Positions 1-7,712 of a DNA stretch of 32,564 nt are shown here, piece by piece; position 1 is the stretch's first letter; each line of letters begins with the position of its first letter. The DNA is from Parcubacteria group bacterium M6-OD1-3 (GTDB lineage Bacteria; Patescibacteriota; Minisyncoccia; Moranbacterales; UBA9337). The notes under the pieces were generated by a model that was not told the origin of the DNA, did no database searches, and worked only from the letters and a program-made list of their open reading frames with translations. The DNA lies in the NCBI GenBank assembly GCA_003056165.1, contig LSNR01000016.1, positions 1-32,564 of the forward strand, given 5' to 3'. The translations under genes were made by a program, and so were the position numbers.

Positions 1-268
1 CATAAATCGTATTTGGAATATCCACCAGCTTGACATCAGCAAAAGCTTTTTTGCCAAAATCAGTCGCGACCTGTAATGCCGTGGGAAGCGTGACATCGTT
101 TATCAGTTCTAAACCGATTTTTGGCAAGGAAATGCTCTCATGAACTTCTTCCATAAGAGAATATCCCGCTCTCAAGGTTGGCGTATCAACTGGAAAAATG
201 ATCTTTACATCATTTTTTTTGGCAACCTTTTTACATCCCGTTCCTAGCGCAATTGGAATCCCTGCCAT
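1..268 (-). CDS. pyrF: orotidine 5'-phosphate decarboxylase, N-terminal part (cut by window edge)
   Basis: Only the first 89 codons are present; the gene runs off the left edge. The reading frame contains KIIFPVDTPTL, a first-strand Asp of a TIM barrel, then KIGLEL, then ADVKLVDIPNTI. The last matches the DxKxxD catalytic signature of OMP decarboxylases, the enzyme of the last step of UMP synthesis. In known members the Lys and both Asp residues form the active-site network. The start is fixed by a GGAGG six bases upstream of the ATG. The N-terminus before the first Asp is slightly longer than usual. The adjacent upstream gene also has a strong Shine-Dalgarno, so the two may be co-transcribed. 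The assignment rests on this motif because the C-terminal phosphate-binding loop is outside the window. Confidence 0.8.
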   Translation of the reverse strand, partial: MAGIPIALGTGCKKVAKKNDVKIIFPVDTPTLRAGYSLMEEVHESISLPKIGLELINDVTLPTALQVATDFGKKAFADVKLVDIPNTIY

Positions 269-309
269 CTTTCTACCTCCATAATTTTATTTTTGAGAGT
301 TTGCCAATA

Positions 310-600
310 TTAATTGTTGGCATTCCAAAAGCGAACAGCGCCAGACATGTGATAATTGCTCATCAAAATGCTGACATTTCTTGCTAATAACGGAAAGCCA
401 CAGCATTTGAATATTGTTGGCAGAAAAGATAAACACCCTTTTCTATCAACATCTGCTATCCACTCCCAAATATTGCTTCCAGGGATTACAGGATCAGCTT
501 TCAATTTTTTGTTAAAAACATCTAATTCCCACTGCATCCCATTGCTCATCCTATTTTCTCTACCTACCCGCACAAACCCAATTCCACTTTCTCCGCTCAT
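310..600 (-). CDS. hypothetical protein, 96 aa
   Basis: I do not recognise this protein. The start at 600 is chosen because GGAGG lies five bases upstream of that ATG; an in-frame ATG four codons earlier overlaps the Shine-Dalgarno itself. The product is rich in Gly, Trp and Asn, has a central segment with two adjacent cysteines (FKCCGF), and shows no signal peptide or clear membrane helix. It lies 41 bases upstream of the pyrF fragment on the same strand. A possible promoter is at 653-682 and a 33-bp palindrome lies further upstream. The clear ribosome site supports it being real although the composition is unremarkable. Confidence 0.6.
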   Translation of the reverse strand: MSGESGIGFVRVGRENRMSNGMQWELDVFNKKLKADPVIPGSNIWEWIADVDRKGCLSFLPTIFKCCGFPLLARNVSILMSNYHMSGAVRFWNANN

Positions 601-652
601 GACACCCTCCAAATAGTAAATTGAATAATTGACAAATAACTACATTATCTCT

Positions 653-682
653 AGCCTAGCAAGTTTTTATAGTAAAAGTCAA
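653..682 (-). promoter_or_regulatory. possible sigma70 promoter of the 96-aa gene
   Basis: On the minus strand TTGACT (682-677) is followed after 18 bases by TAGGCT (658-653), which is preceded by TGC, an extended -10 element. It points to the gene starting at 600 and gives a leader of about 45 bases. The -10 match is only partial. Confidence 0.4.
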
Positions 683-695
683 GCAATCAACCAAC

Positions 696-728
696 AAGCT
701 AGTAACGTACCATATACGTTACTAGCTT
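696..728. repeat. 33-bp palindrome with GTAACGTA half-sites
   Basis: Two perfect 14-base arms (AAGCTAGTAACGTA and its reverse complement) surround a CCATA centre. The inner GTAACGTA/TACGTTAC half-sites are the same as in the 22-bp palindromes at 10734, 13203 and 14594, but the centre is one base shorter and the outer arms differ. It lies between hypD and the promoter of the 96-aa gene. No T-tract follows on the minus strand, so an operator or DNA-level element is more likely than a terminator. Confidence 0.7.
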
Positions 729-788
729 ATATATATTATTCTATTTCAATATTCAAGTGGTGGTAAGTCTAATCGCTAATATTTAGAA

Positions 789-1808
789 TTATCTTCTAGT
801 CATTGCGTTGCAAGCGCCCTCAACGGAAACCATACATGGGCCGATTGGGTTTTCTGGGGTACAAGATTTATTAAACATCGGGCATTGTTGGGGAGTTTTA
901 AGACCGCGAATAATTTCTCCGCAAGCACAACCCGCAGGTTCTTTTGATTTGGAAAAATCTATTTTATCTAAAATATTTTTATATACTATTTTTGCATCTT
1001 GCTTAATGTATTTCTTTTTTAATTCCAACCCCGAATTAGGAATAATTCCAAAGCCTCTCCAATCACCATTACCTATTTCAAAAACATCAAAAATCATCTG
1101 GCGCGCTTTTGGATTTCCTCTTTTTTGTACAACTCTACTATATTGATTTTCAACATCTGTCCGTCCATCCATAATTTGTTTAAGCAATAAATAAATTCCT
1201 TCTAAAACATCTTGTGCTTCAAAGCCAGTAATCACTTGCGCTACCTTCATCGATTTATACGGTTCTGTGCCAACAATAGCACTGACATGTCCGGGGTCAA
1301 TAAAACCATCAATTTTAATTTCCCCCATCTCCAATAACGCTTCCATCGCTGGCAAAAAAAGTTTATGCGTTGAAAAAATATTTAACCCTTTTTTCACCGC
1401 ATAAGCGGTCATTGGTGTTGTCGTATCAAAACCTATTCCAAAAAAAACTAACTTAGGAATTTTTTTTTGCAATTTTAAAGCATCTTCAGTAGAATAAACA
1501 TCAAAAACTTTCGCTCCTTTTTCGCGAGCTTCATCAAGACTACCGAAAACTCCCCGTACACGCAAAACATCACCATAGGTTGCTACTGGCACACCCGCTA
1601 ATGCTAAATTGATAATCGCATCAATATCTTTTTGTGCCGTTACACAAACAGGGCAACCTGGTCCCGTAATTAAATTTATATTTTTTGGCAAAAGTTCTCT
1701 AATCCCATAGCGACTAATTGCTTGCGTATGCGTTCCACAAACTTCCATCAAATTCACATCCCGCCCAATCCCCTCTGCCACTTTTTTAATTTTTTTTAAA
1801 ATCTGCAT
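789..1808 (-). CDS. hypD: hydrogenase maturation protein HypD
   Basis: HypD works with HypC to assemble the Fe(CN)2CO group of [NiFe]-hydrogenases in the cytoplasm. The 339-aa product has the family landmarks in order: MEVCGTHT with Cys24, GPGCPVCVT with Cys52 and Cys55, and a C-terminal Cys-rich segment (GCACGEIIRG, QQCPMF, KSC, GPCMVS, GAC) expected to bind the 4Fe-4S cluster. The length is near the usual 350-370 residues and no key residue appears missing. There is no Shine-Dalgarno. hypC lies about 1.1 kb upstream on the same strand, separated by an unrelated hypothetical gene with its own promoter and terminator. No hydrogenase subunit is in the window. Confidence 0.95.
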   Translation of the reverse strand: MQILKKIKKVAEGIGRDVNLMEVCGTHTQAISRYGIRELLPKNINLITGPGCPVCVTAQKDIDAIINLALAGVPVATYGDVLRVRGVFGSLDEAREKGAKVFDVYSTEDALKLQKKIPKLVFFGIGFDTTTPMTAYAVKKGLNIFSTHKLFLPAMEALLEMGEIKIDGFIDPGHVSAIVGTEPYKSMKVAQVITGFEAQDVLEGIYLLLKQIMDGRTDVENQYSRVVQKRGNPKARQMIFDVFEIGNGDWRGFGIIPNSGLELKKKYIKQDAKIVYKNILDKIDFSKSKEPAGCACGEIIRGLKTPQQCPMFNKSCTPENPIGPCMVSVEGACNAMTRR

Positions 1809-1925
1809 TTATTTTATTAGTTCATTCTCCACAATTTAACTACAGAAAATGCTATAAATATATATTTTAATAACTATGATTTAAGAGTGCAATCACAAAT
1901 TTTGTAAGTTTTATTTTTATTATAC

Positions 1926-1976
1926 AAAAAAAGTCCCCTAAATTCAAGTGACAAATCGTCAAAGAATTTAAGGGAC
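1926..1976 (-). terminator. rho-independent terminator after the 220-aa gene
   Basis: On the minus strand a 13-bp stem with one mismatch (GTCCCTTAAATTC against GAATTTAGGGGAC) encloses a second small stem TGAC/GTCA and is followed by a run of seven T. It lies 30 bases beyond the stop codon of the gene at 2006-2668 and ahead of hypD, which suggests that hypD is transcribed separately. Confidence 0.8.
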
Positions 1977-2005
1977 AAAAGATTAAAGAATCAAAGTGTC
2001 AAACA

Positions 2006-2668
2006 CTAAGATTCTAAGGAACTGTGGGAAAACACCTGATCACCAGCATGCCAATCATACGGATCGTCAACGGAATCAGCATACACATACCAGCCGTCAT
2101 CGTACCAATCGCAATAGACCGCACGAAGCACGCCAACCGTATTGCGAATATAAAAAATACTCGCATAGCCATTTGCAATCAATGTTCCACCCTTTTCGCC
2201 GTTACCCTGATTTTTCATCAGGGAAAACATTTCGGCAAGAGTGACTTCTATTTTTCCTTCACCACCAAGCTCAGCAATGATACGATCATCAACTGAATTT
2301 TTAACTAACTTGTGATATTGCAGAGAAGTTTTATCGATCGGCTCCTCTATTTTATCGAGAAATTCTTCTTGAAATCTATCACCCAAATCCCAGATTTTAG
2401 CCAGAGCACCATCGCTCGTATCAATCACGAAGCGATCTCTAGCAACAAATTTTTCAGTTGTTGCGGAAATGTTGACGATGCCGGTAAATTTAAGAATTGA
2501 TGATTTTTGTGGCATTTTACCAAAAACATCCGCAATTGCTGAAACAATTACTTCCTTTTTTGCACCATTCCATGCCTTTATAATCTCAGGGTCAACATCC
2601 CGAGGAAAATGCATTTGAATTTTTTGGGTTAATTCCAGTTCTGTATTACTCAATGTCTTGTCGCTCAT
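2006..2668 (-). CDS. hypothetical protein, 220 aa, CPR-type family
   Basis: No function can be assigned. The C-terminal half (LAEMFSLMKNQ, GEKGGTLIANGYASIFYI, GVLRAVYCDWYDDGWYVYA, GDQVFSHSS) resembles from memory a hypothetical family that recurs in Parcubacteria genomes; I have not checked this. The protein is probably soluble: acidic, Trp/Tyr-rich at the C-terminus, no signal peptide or membrane helix. GGAGG sits six bases before the ATG, unlike the neighbouring hyp genes. It has its own promoter module at 2832-2897, a long 5' leader containing a hairpin, and its own terminator. It therefore behaves as a self-contained cassette placed between hypC and hypD. Confidence 0.75.
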   Translation of the reverse strand: MSDKTLSNTELELTQKIQMHFPRDVDPEIIKAWNGAKKEVIVSAIADVFGKMPQKSSILKFTGIVNISATTEKFVARDRFVIDTSDGALAKIWDLGDRFQEEFLDKIEEPIDKTSLQYHKLVKNSVDDRIIAELGGEGKIEVTLAEMFSLMKNQGNGEKGGTLIANGYASIFYIRNTVGVLRAVYCDWYDDGWYVYADSVDDPYDWHAGDQVFSHSSLES

Positions 2669-2723
2669 GGCAACCCTCCATTTTTTGAATACTTATTTCA
2701 CTGTCAACTAATCGCCTATCGAC

Positions 2724-2799
2724 TTCGTTGCAGTAGAGAAAATTTATTTTACATACATAAATTTATTATAAATGTATAGATTCTTTCTACTGCAACGAA
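2724..2799 (-). promoter_or_regulatory. long hairpin in the 5' leader of the 220-aa gene
   Basis: A perfect 14-base inverted repeat (TTCGTTGCAGTAGA, TCTACTGCAACGAA) encloses about 48 AT-rich bases, within which ATACAT/ATGTAT can also pair. It falls wholly inside the leader of roughly 155 bases predicted from the promoter at 2832. It is not followed by a T-tract, so it is more likely a regulatory or stability element, or an inserted inverted repeat, than a terminator. Confidence 0.55.
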
Positions 2800-2831
2800 T
2801 AATTATTGTTCATAAAGAACTGCAACCTAAT

Positions 2832-2897
2832 AGTATTGCATATTTTAACAGTTTTGTCAAATATTTTTGGCATAATTCTATCTCAAATCTTAATTAA
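2832..2897 (-). promoter_or_regulatory. promoter with conserved 28-bp upstream element
   Basis: On the minus strand the 28-base block at 2897-2870 is followed by 9 bases, TTGACA (2860-2855), a 17-base spacer, and AATACT (2837-2832) preceded by TGC, an extended -10. The same 28-base block, identical base for base, lies exactly 9 bases before TTGACA at the DEAD-box helicase promoter (14841-14906). The conserved spacing to -35 suggests an activator or UP-element site rather than chance. Confidence 0.7.
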
Positions 2898-2933
2898 AAA
2901 ATTAATCATTTAATATACATAAGTTGACTAATC

Positions 2934-3134
2934 TTAGCCAACTAATTTATCAATTTCATTTTTTGATTTTTTGCTCATTTTCTCAACTGCAAAACCAGCG
3001 TGCACAATGACAAACTCATTTTCCTTAATATCTGGAACTAATGAAATATTTATTTCTTTTTTTACACCATCAAAATCAACAATCGCTTGTTGTCCTTTAA
3101 TAGAAATAACTTTTCCTGGAAATGCTAAACACAT
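2934..3134 (-). CDS. hypC: hydrogenase maturation chaperone HypC/HybG
   Basis: HypC is a small OB-fold chaperone that carries the iron centre with HypD and passes it to the hydrogenase large subunit. The 66-aa product starts MCLAFPGKV, and the invariant Cys2 is exposed after removal of Met1. It continues with a strand-rich core (AIVDFDGVKKEINISL, VPDI) and the family motif HAGFAVEKM. The length is normal to slightly short. It sits 29 bases downstream of the 292-aa gene and may be the last gene of a run that starts with manC. There is no Shine-Dalgarno. Presence with hypD implies a [NiFe]-hydrogenase elsewhere in the genome. Confidence 0.93.
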   Translation of the reverse strand: MCLAFPGKVISIKGQQAIVDFDGVKKEINISLVPDIKENEFVIVHAGFAVEKMSKKSKNEIDKLVG

Positions 3135-3163
3135 AATTTTATCTTTTAAAGAATCAAGATAAC

Positions 3164-4042
3164 TTACAGACCGCGACTTACAGACCGGTCCTGTAAGTCG
3201 TAAGTTCTATTAATTAATTTTATTACATTTTCTTTTTCTAATATTTCTTCTTCTGTACGACCAATTTTTTTTATTTTTAATTTATTCATTGCGTCCAATG
3301 CTTCTTCTCTTGTTTTAAACTGACCTTCTTGACCTTTTTCTAGTTCGCTAAAAAATTTAAAAAATGGTAATTTTTCTCCGCCAGTAGGATAGCGTTTATG
3401 CATAATTCCATTGCTTTCAAAATCAATAAAACATTTTTCAAATTTTTCTAAGTAGCCATTTTCAGAGCTTAATTCCATTTTCAATTTTTTCTTGTCTTGA
3501 CAAAGCTCATCAATGTAATAAGTTGCCACGCCAGAACCATTTTCTCTATCTGCATATATTTGAATAATTTTACGAGTCACAGAATTTTCACTGAAAATCT
3601 TTTTTGCCACTTTTTCATTATTAAAATTTTCTATAATCCAAATAATTCTATTTAAAACATTTAAAATTGAATTTCCTAAAACATCCTGCAAACTATTCTT
3701 TTTTGACAATTCTATGCCTTTCTTCCTAATAAGATTACTAATATTCTCAATCAATTGTGGAACTTTAACACCTGCATACTCTTTTATTTTGCCGATGTTT
3801 AAGTTTAATAAATCTCCAACATCTCCTAATTGAACTCCTTGACTTTCTGCATCATCAATTTTATCTAATATATTTTTAAAATACTCTTTTTCAATAAAAT
3901 CCAATAAAACCATAAAATTTTCCTTACTTTCTCCGCGCAAATCATTTAATTTTTCTCTGCGAATAGTATCCGCCAATTCTAATTCAGAAACTTCATCAAT
4001 CTCTTCATCTGATATGAGTTTTTCAAAATTTTGCTCATTCAT
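3164..4042 (-). CDS. hypothetical protein, 292 aa
   Basis: I do not recognise this protein. It is charged, Glu/Lys/Asn-rich and mostly helical, with no signal peptide or membrane segment. The start at 4042 (MNEQNFEKL) follows the manC stop by ten bases; the frame stays open upstream to 4078, overlapping manC, but no ribosome site favours that. The C-terminal dozen residues (DLQDRSVSRGL) are encoded inside a palindrome at 3174-3200 that looks inserted, so the native C-terminus may have been replaced. Its position between manC and hypC suggests co-transcription but no shared function. Confidence 0.7.
   Translation of the reverse strand: MNEQNFEKLISDEEIDEVSELELADTIRREKLNDLRGESKENFMVLLDFIEKEYFKNILDKIDDAESQGVQLGDVGDLLNLNIGKIKEYAGVKVPQLIENISNLIRKKGIELSKKNSLQDVLGNSILNVLNRIIWIIENFNNEKVAKKIFSENSVTRKIIQIYADRENGSGVATYYIDELCQDKKKLKMELSSENGYLEKFEKCFIDFESNGIMHKRYPTGGEKLPFFKFFSELEKGQEGQFKTREEALDAMNKLKIKKIGRTEEEILEKENVIKLINRTYDLQDRSVSRGL
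3174..3200. repeat. palindrome in the 3' end of the 292-aa gene
   Basis: Perfect 10-base arms (CGACTTACAG, CTGTAAGTCG) flank ACCGGTC. A further 6-base pair AACTTA/TAAGTT lies outside at 3161-3166 and 3201-3206, and ACTTACAGACC is repeated directly at 3162 and 3176. The element overlaps the final codons and the stop codon of the gene. It resembles a REP-like insertion, and no T-tract makes it a terminator. Confidence 0.65.
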
Positions 4043-4052
4043 ATTTTTAATC

Positions 4053-5441
4053 TTACTTTTCATCAAATAGAACCACATCGTCGCTTCCTAAATAATTTCC
4101 TGTTTGCACTTCAATAATTTCCAAATTCATCTTACCTGGATTTCCGATTTGGTGCTTTATAGATTGTGGAATAAAAATACTCTGATTAGCACTTAAAAAT
4201 TTTATTTCATCACCGTAAACGACTTCTGCTGTTCCTTTTATTACAATCCAATGTTCCACTCGATTATAATGCAATTGTAAATTTAATTTTTTACCAGGAT
4301 AAATAGTTAGTTTTCTCACTTTATGCCGATTACCATCGATTAGAACCTCATATCTTCCCCACGGACGATGGACAATCACATTATGATTTATTTCTTTATA
4401 ATTATTTTTTTTCAGATACTTCACGACTTCTTTCACTCGCTCCGTCTCACCTCTTTTTTGGATTAAAATACTGTCATTATTTTCCACTATCACCAAATCT
4501 TTAACGCCCATTGTGGCAATCAACTTATTAGTTGTGCTATGAATAAAAACATTCTCCGAATCCATTTTTATATGTTTGGGGTTTCTATCTTTTTTTTGTA
4601 ACAAAACTTCTGCCAAACTATCGAAGGAACCTATATCACTCCAACCAAAATCGCCTTCAAAAACAATTACTTTTTTTGATTTTTCCGCTAAGGCATAGTC
4701 AATGGAAATAGATGGTAATTTTGCAAAATTTTGCAAAAGCGTAGTAAAATCTTTTTGTAAATATTTGAAAATTTTTGGCGCATATTTTTTAATTTCATCT
4801 GTAAAAGTTTGATGGTTAAAAATATACATTCCAGCATTCCAAACATATTCACCAGACTTTAAATATTTTTCTGCCGTTTTTTTATCGGGTTTTTCTTTAA
4901 ATTCAAAAACTTTACAATAACTATTTTCCAGTTTTTGCTTTTCATTTTTTACTTTCTGCTTTCTGATATATCCATATCCCGTCTCTGGTCCAGTCGGCGT
5001 AATTCCAATCGTTCCAACATTATCACCGGTTTTTGCCAAAGCATTCTTGACAATTTTTAAATATTCTCGTTGCTTACCGATATGATGATCTGCTGGCAAA
5101 AAAATTACCTGCTCTGTTGGTTTAATTTTTATCTTATCAACCAAATATTTCATTGACAAAGCAATAGCCGGAGCAGTGTTTCGTTTATTTGGTTCCGACA
5201 AAAATCTCGTTTCGGAAAATTCCGGATAGATTTCCCTAATTTGATTGGCAACATTATAATAATCATCTCTATTGGCGACAAAAAAAATATTTTTCTTGGG
5301 CATTATCTTGGCAACTCTTAAAAAAGTTTCCTGCAAAAGAGATTTATCGCTATACAAACGCAAAAACTGCTTCGGATAATTTTTCCGACTCAACGGCCAC
5401 AATCTTGTTCCCGACCCTCCACACAAAATTACACTATACAT
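4053..5441 (-). CDS. manC: mannose-1-phosphate guanylyltransferase / mannose-6-phosphate isomerase (bifunctional, type II)
   Basis: The enzyme makes GDP-mannose from mannose-1-phosphate and GTP, and the family's C-terminal cupin half can isomerise fructose-6-phosphate. The 462-aa protein opens with LCGGSGTRLWPLSR, the nucleotidyltransferase pyrophosphorylase signature. FLPADHHI (metal-binding Asp) and FKEKPD follow near residues 110-180. The cupin half from about residue 345 contains HRPWGRYEVL, PGKKLNLQLH, VEHWIVIKGTAEV and the conserved tail EIIEVQTGNYLGSDD. Length and order match the family. Two GT4 glycosyltransferases in the window could use its product. It is transcribed with the same strand as the murA-mreB run 62 bases upstream. 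Confidence 0.93.
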   Translation of the reverse strand: MYSVILCGGSGTRLWPLSRKNYPKQFLRLYSDKSLLQETFLRVAKIMPKKNIFFVANRDDYYNVANQIREIYPEFSETRFLSEPNKRNTAPAIALSMKYLVDKIKIKPTEQVIFLPADHHIGKQREYLKIVKNALAKTGDNVGTIGITPTGPETGYGYIRKQKVKNEKQKLENSYCKVFEFKEKPDKKTAEKYLKSGEYVWNAGMYIFNHQTFTDEIKKYAPKIFKYLQKDFTTLLQNFAKLPSISIDYALAEKSKKVIVFEGDFGWSDIGSFDSLAEVLLQKKDRNPKHIKMDSENVFIHSTTNKLIATMGVKDLVIVENNDSILIQKRGETERVKEVVKYLKKNNYKEINHNVIVHRPWGRYEVLIDGNRHKVRKLTIYPGKKLNLQLHYNRVEHWIVIKGTAEVVYGDEIKFLSANQSIFIPQSIKHQIGNPGKMNLEIIEVQTGNYLGSDDVVLFDEK

Positions 5442-5503
5442 AAAAGATTATTAACAACAATTAACCTAACGATTAAATCGCTATTTATCATTATCTATTA
5501 AAA

Positions 5504-6670
5504 TTATTTTTTAATTACTACCGAAATACTTTTCGCGCAACCTTCCCACGAAAATCTCTCTATATTCTTATATCCTGTTCTTATTATATCATTTCGTAAT
5601 TTTTTGTCACTAATTATTCTACAAATAATTTTGGCAATCTCCCGAGGATTATTCGGATTAACTAGCATTGGTTTCATATATTGCCCGATAATTTCCGGAA
5701 TTGCCGATTTATTGGAAGCAACTACGGGAATTCCCATACTCTGAGCTTCCAAAATTGGTAAACCAAAGCCTTCGTAAAATGTTGGGAATAAAAATATTTT
5801 TGATTTCTTGAGAATTATTTGTTTTTTATCTCCGCCAATATATCCGGTTAAAAATATATCATTTTTGTATTTGCTACTTTCTATTTGACTGATAATACTT
5901 CCATATCCATAACCAAAACTACCGACCAAAATTAATTTATGCGGAATGCTATGTTTTCGCTTTAAAATTTCAAAGGCCTTGATGATGCCAAAAATATTTT
6001 TTCGTTCTTCAATTCTGCCGATGAAAAGCATATATTTATGATTATCAATAATAGATTGCAGATCCTCCGAAACATTTATTTTTGATGGTACATTTTTTAT
6101 TATATCGCCAACTCCTTCGTAGATAACTCTTATTTTTTTCTTTGGAACATTATATAATTTCATTAAATCACTTTTTGTATTTTCGGAAACAGAAATTATA
6201 TCCGTCGCCCAACGACAAGATTTTCTAATGCTCCAGCTCATATAAAATTTTTCCCACTGAGAATAAGCTTTTGGTAAAAATTCATATTCCAACCCATGGA
6301 TAGTAACTATTGTTTTTGCTTTTCCTTTTTTTTTCTTTAGCCAACGAATAATTTTCACCAAAAAATGATTAGGATTGATGATGGGAATTGTGTGCGCAGG
6401 AATAAAAAGAACATCCACCGGATGCACCAACATTTCCAAGGATAAACCAAATTGTGTCCACAATCTCGGCCAACGAATAATTTTTATTCTCCAATTTTTG
6501 GGAATTTTAAAATCACAAGACTTACAAAACATCTTATTAGGTCGTAAATACAAAATAACTTCCGCCTTGTTTAATTTTCCTCGCAGATGCTTAATAACTT
6601 GATAACTGTATTCCTCAATCCCAGTTCTATTTTTCAAAAAAGCACGTGAGGCGTCTATACCTATTTTCAT
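5504..6670 (-). CDS. GT4-family glycosyltransferase
   Basis: This is a GT-B fold, retaining glycosyltransferase of 388 aa, probably acting on the cytoplasmic side in surface polysaccharide assembly. The N-terminal half has KIGIDASRAFLKNRTGIEEYS, typical of mannosyltransferase-like GT4 proteins. The C-terminal half has FIGRIEERKNI, the donor-site strand, and FPTFYEGFGLPILEAQSMGIPVVAS, the E-x7-E nucleotide-sugar motif. It starts two bases after the mreB stop, so the two are translationally linked. The protein at 30656-31807 is a paralogue with the same opening and same E-x7-E layout. Donor and acceptor cannot be read from sequence; GDP-mannose is plausible given manC next door. Confidence 0.88.
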   Translation of the reverse strand: MKIGIDASRAFLKNRTGIEEYSYQVIKHLRGKLNKAEVILYLRPNKMFCKSCDFKIPKNWRIKIIRWPRLWTQFGLSLEMLVHPVDVLFIPAHTIPIINPNHFLVKIIRWLKKKKGKAKTIVTIHGLEYEFLPKAYSQWEKFYMSWSIRKSCRWATDIISVSENTKSDLMKLYNVPKKKIRVIYEGVGDIIKNVPSKINVSEDLQSIIDNHKYMLFIGRIEERKNIFGIIKAFEILKRKHSIPHKLILVGSFGYGYGSIISQIESSKYKNDIFLTGYIGGDKKQIILKKSKIFLFPTFYEGFGLPILEAQSMGIPVVASNKSAIPEIIGQYMKPMLVNPNNPREIAKIICRIISDKKLRNDIIRTGYKNIERFSWEGCAKSISVVIKK

Positions 6671-6672
6671 AA

Positions 6673-7680
6673 TTATTTAGAATTCGCTAACGTTTTCTTA
6701 TATATATCCAAATTATCCAACGCTTTTCCAGTTCCTTTAACAACACAGAAAAGCGGGTCATCTGCCACATAGCACGGAACATCAATAGTTTTAGCTATTA
6801 GTTTATCCAAATGTTTCAGTAATGCTCCACCACCGGACAAAATCATACCCTTATCCATAATATCTGCCGCTAATTCCGGCGGAGTTTCTTGCAAAACTTT
6901 CTTGATTGCATTAATAACATCTCTCAACTCATCTTGCAAGGCTTCCGTCACTTCATTGGAAGAAATTTTAATTACCTTCGGAAGACGCCCGGACAAATCC
7001 CGACCTTTGACATCCATATATTCTTCTTTTACTTGAGCAATAGCTGAACCAATTTTAATTTTAATTTTTTCCGCTGTTGTATCACCAATTGCCAACCCAT
7101 GCTTTCTTTTAATATAATTGACAATTGCATAATCAAATTTATTACCACCAACTCTAGCACTATGAGCTGAAACTATCCCCCCTAAAGAAATAACTGCTAC
7201 TTCAGAAGTTCCTCCACCAATATCGATAATCATACTACCTTGTGGATTTTGAATTGGAATTTCCGCCCCAATTGCTGCCAAGATTGGTTCTTTTACTACA
7301 AAAGCTGCTTTAGCCCCAGCTTTAACAGCTGCATCAATTACCGCTCGTTTTTCTGTAGAAGTAATCCCCGCTGGAACTGATATCATAACTTCTGGACGCA
7401 CCAAACGAATTCTGCTACTAACCTTACCAATAAAATATTTAAGCATTGCCTCCGTCACACGATAGTCAGCAATCACTCCATCTTTCAACGGCTTAGTAGC
7501 AACAATCGTATCTGGTGTTCTGCCAAGCATTTCCTTAGCTTCGTTACCAACCGCCAAAACTTTATTGTCCAACAAAGACACCGCCACCACCGACGGTTCA
7601 TTAATAACAACCCCTTTGCCGGGAATAAAAACCAGCGTATTCGCTGTCCCCAAATCAATTCCAATTTTCTTTAACAACAT
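6673..7680 (-). CDS. mreB: rod shape-determining actin homologue MreB
   Basis: MreB polymerises under the membrane and positions elongation-phase wall synthesis. The 335-aa protein has the actin-family ATP site in order: GIDLGTANTLVF (phosphate 1) near residue 7, MIIDIGGGTSEVAVISLGG (phosphate 2) near 150, and the adenosine motif MILSGGGALLKHLD near 280. The length matches bacterial MreB. It lies 32 bases after murA and two bases before the glycosyltransferase, a compact envelope operon. The usual mreC and mreD partners are not next to it. Confidence 0.96.
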   Translation of the reverse strand: MLLKKIGIDLGTANTLVFIPGKGVVINEPSVVAVSLLDNKVLAVGNEAKEMLGRTPDTIVATKPLKDGVIADYRVTEAMLKYFIGKVSSRIRLVRPEVMISVPAGITSTEKRAVIDAAVKAGAKAAFVVKEPILAAIGAEIPIQNPQGSMIIDIGGGTSEVAVISLGGIVSAHSARVGGNKFDYAIVNYIKRKHGLAIGDTTAEKIKIKIGSAIAQVKEEYMDVKGRDLSGRLPKVIKISSNEVTEALQDELRDVINAIKKVLQETPPELAADIMDKGMILSGGGALLKHLDKLIAKTIDVPCYVADDPLFCVVKGTGKALDNLDIYKKTLANSK

Positions 7681-7712
7681 ATTTTTAAAATTATAACACC
7701 ATTTCCAATATT

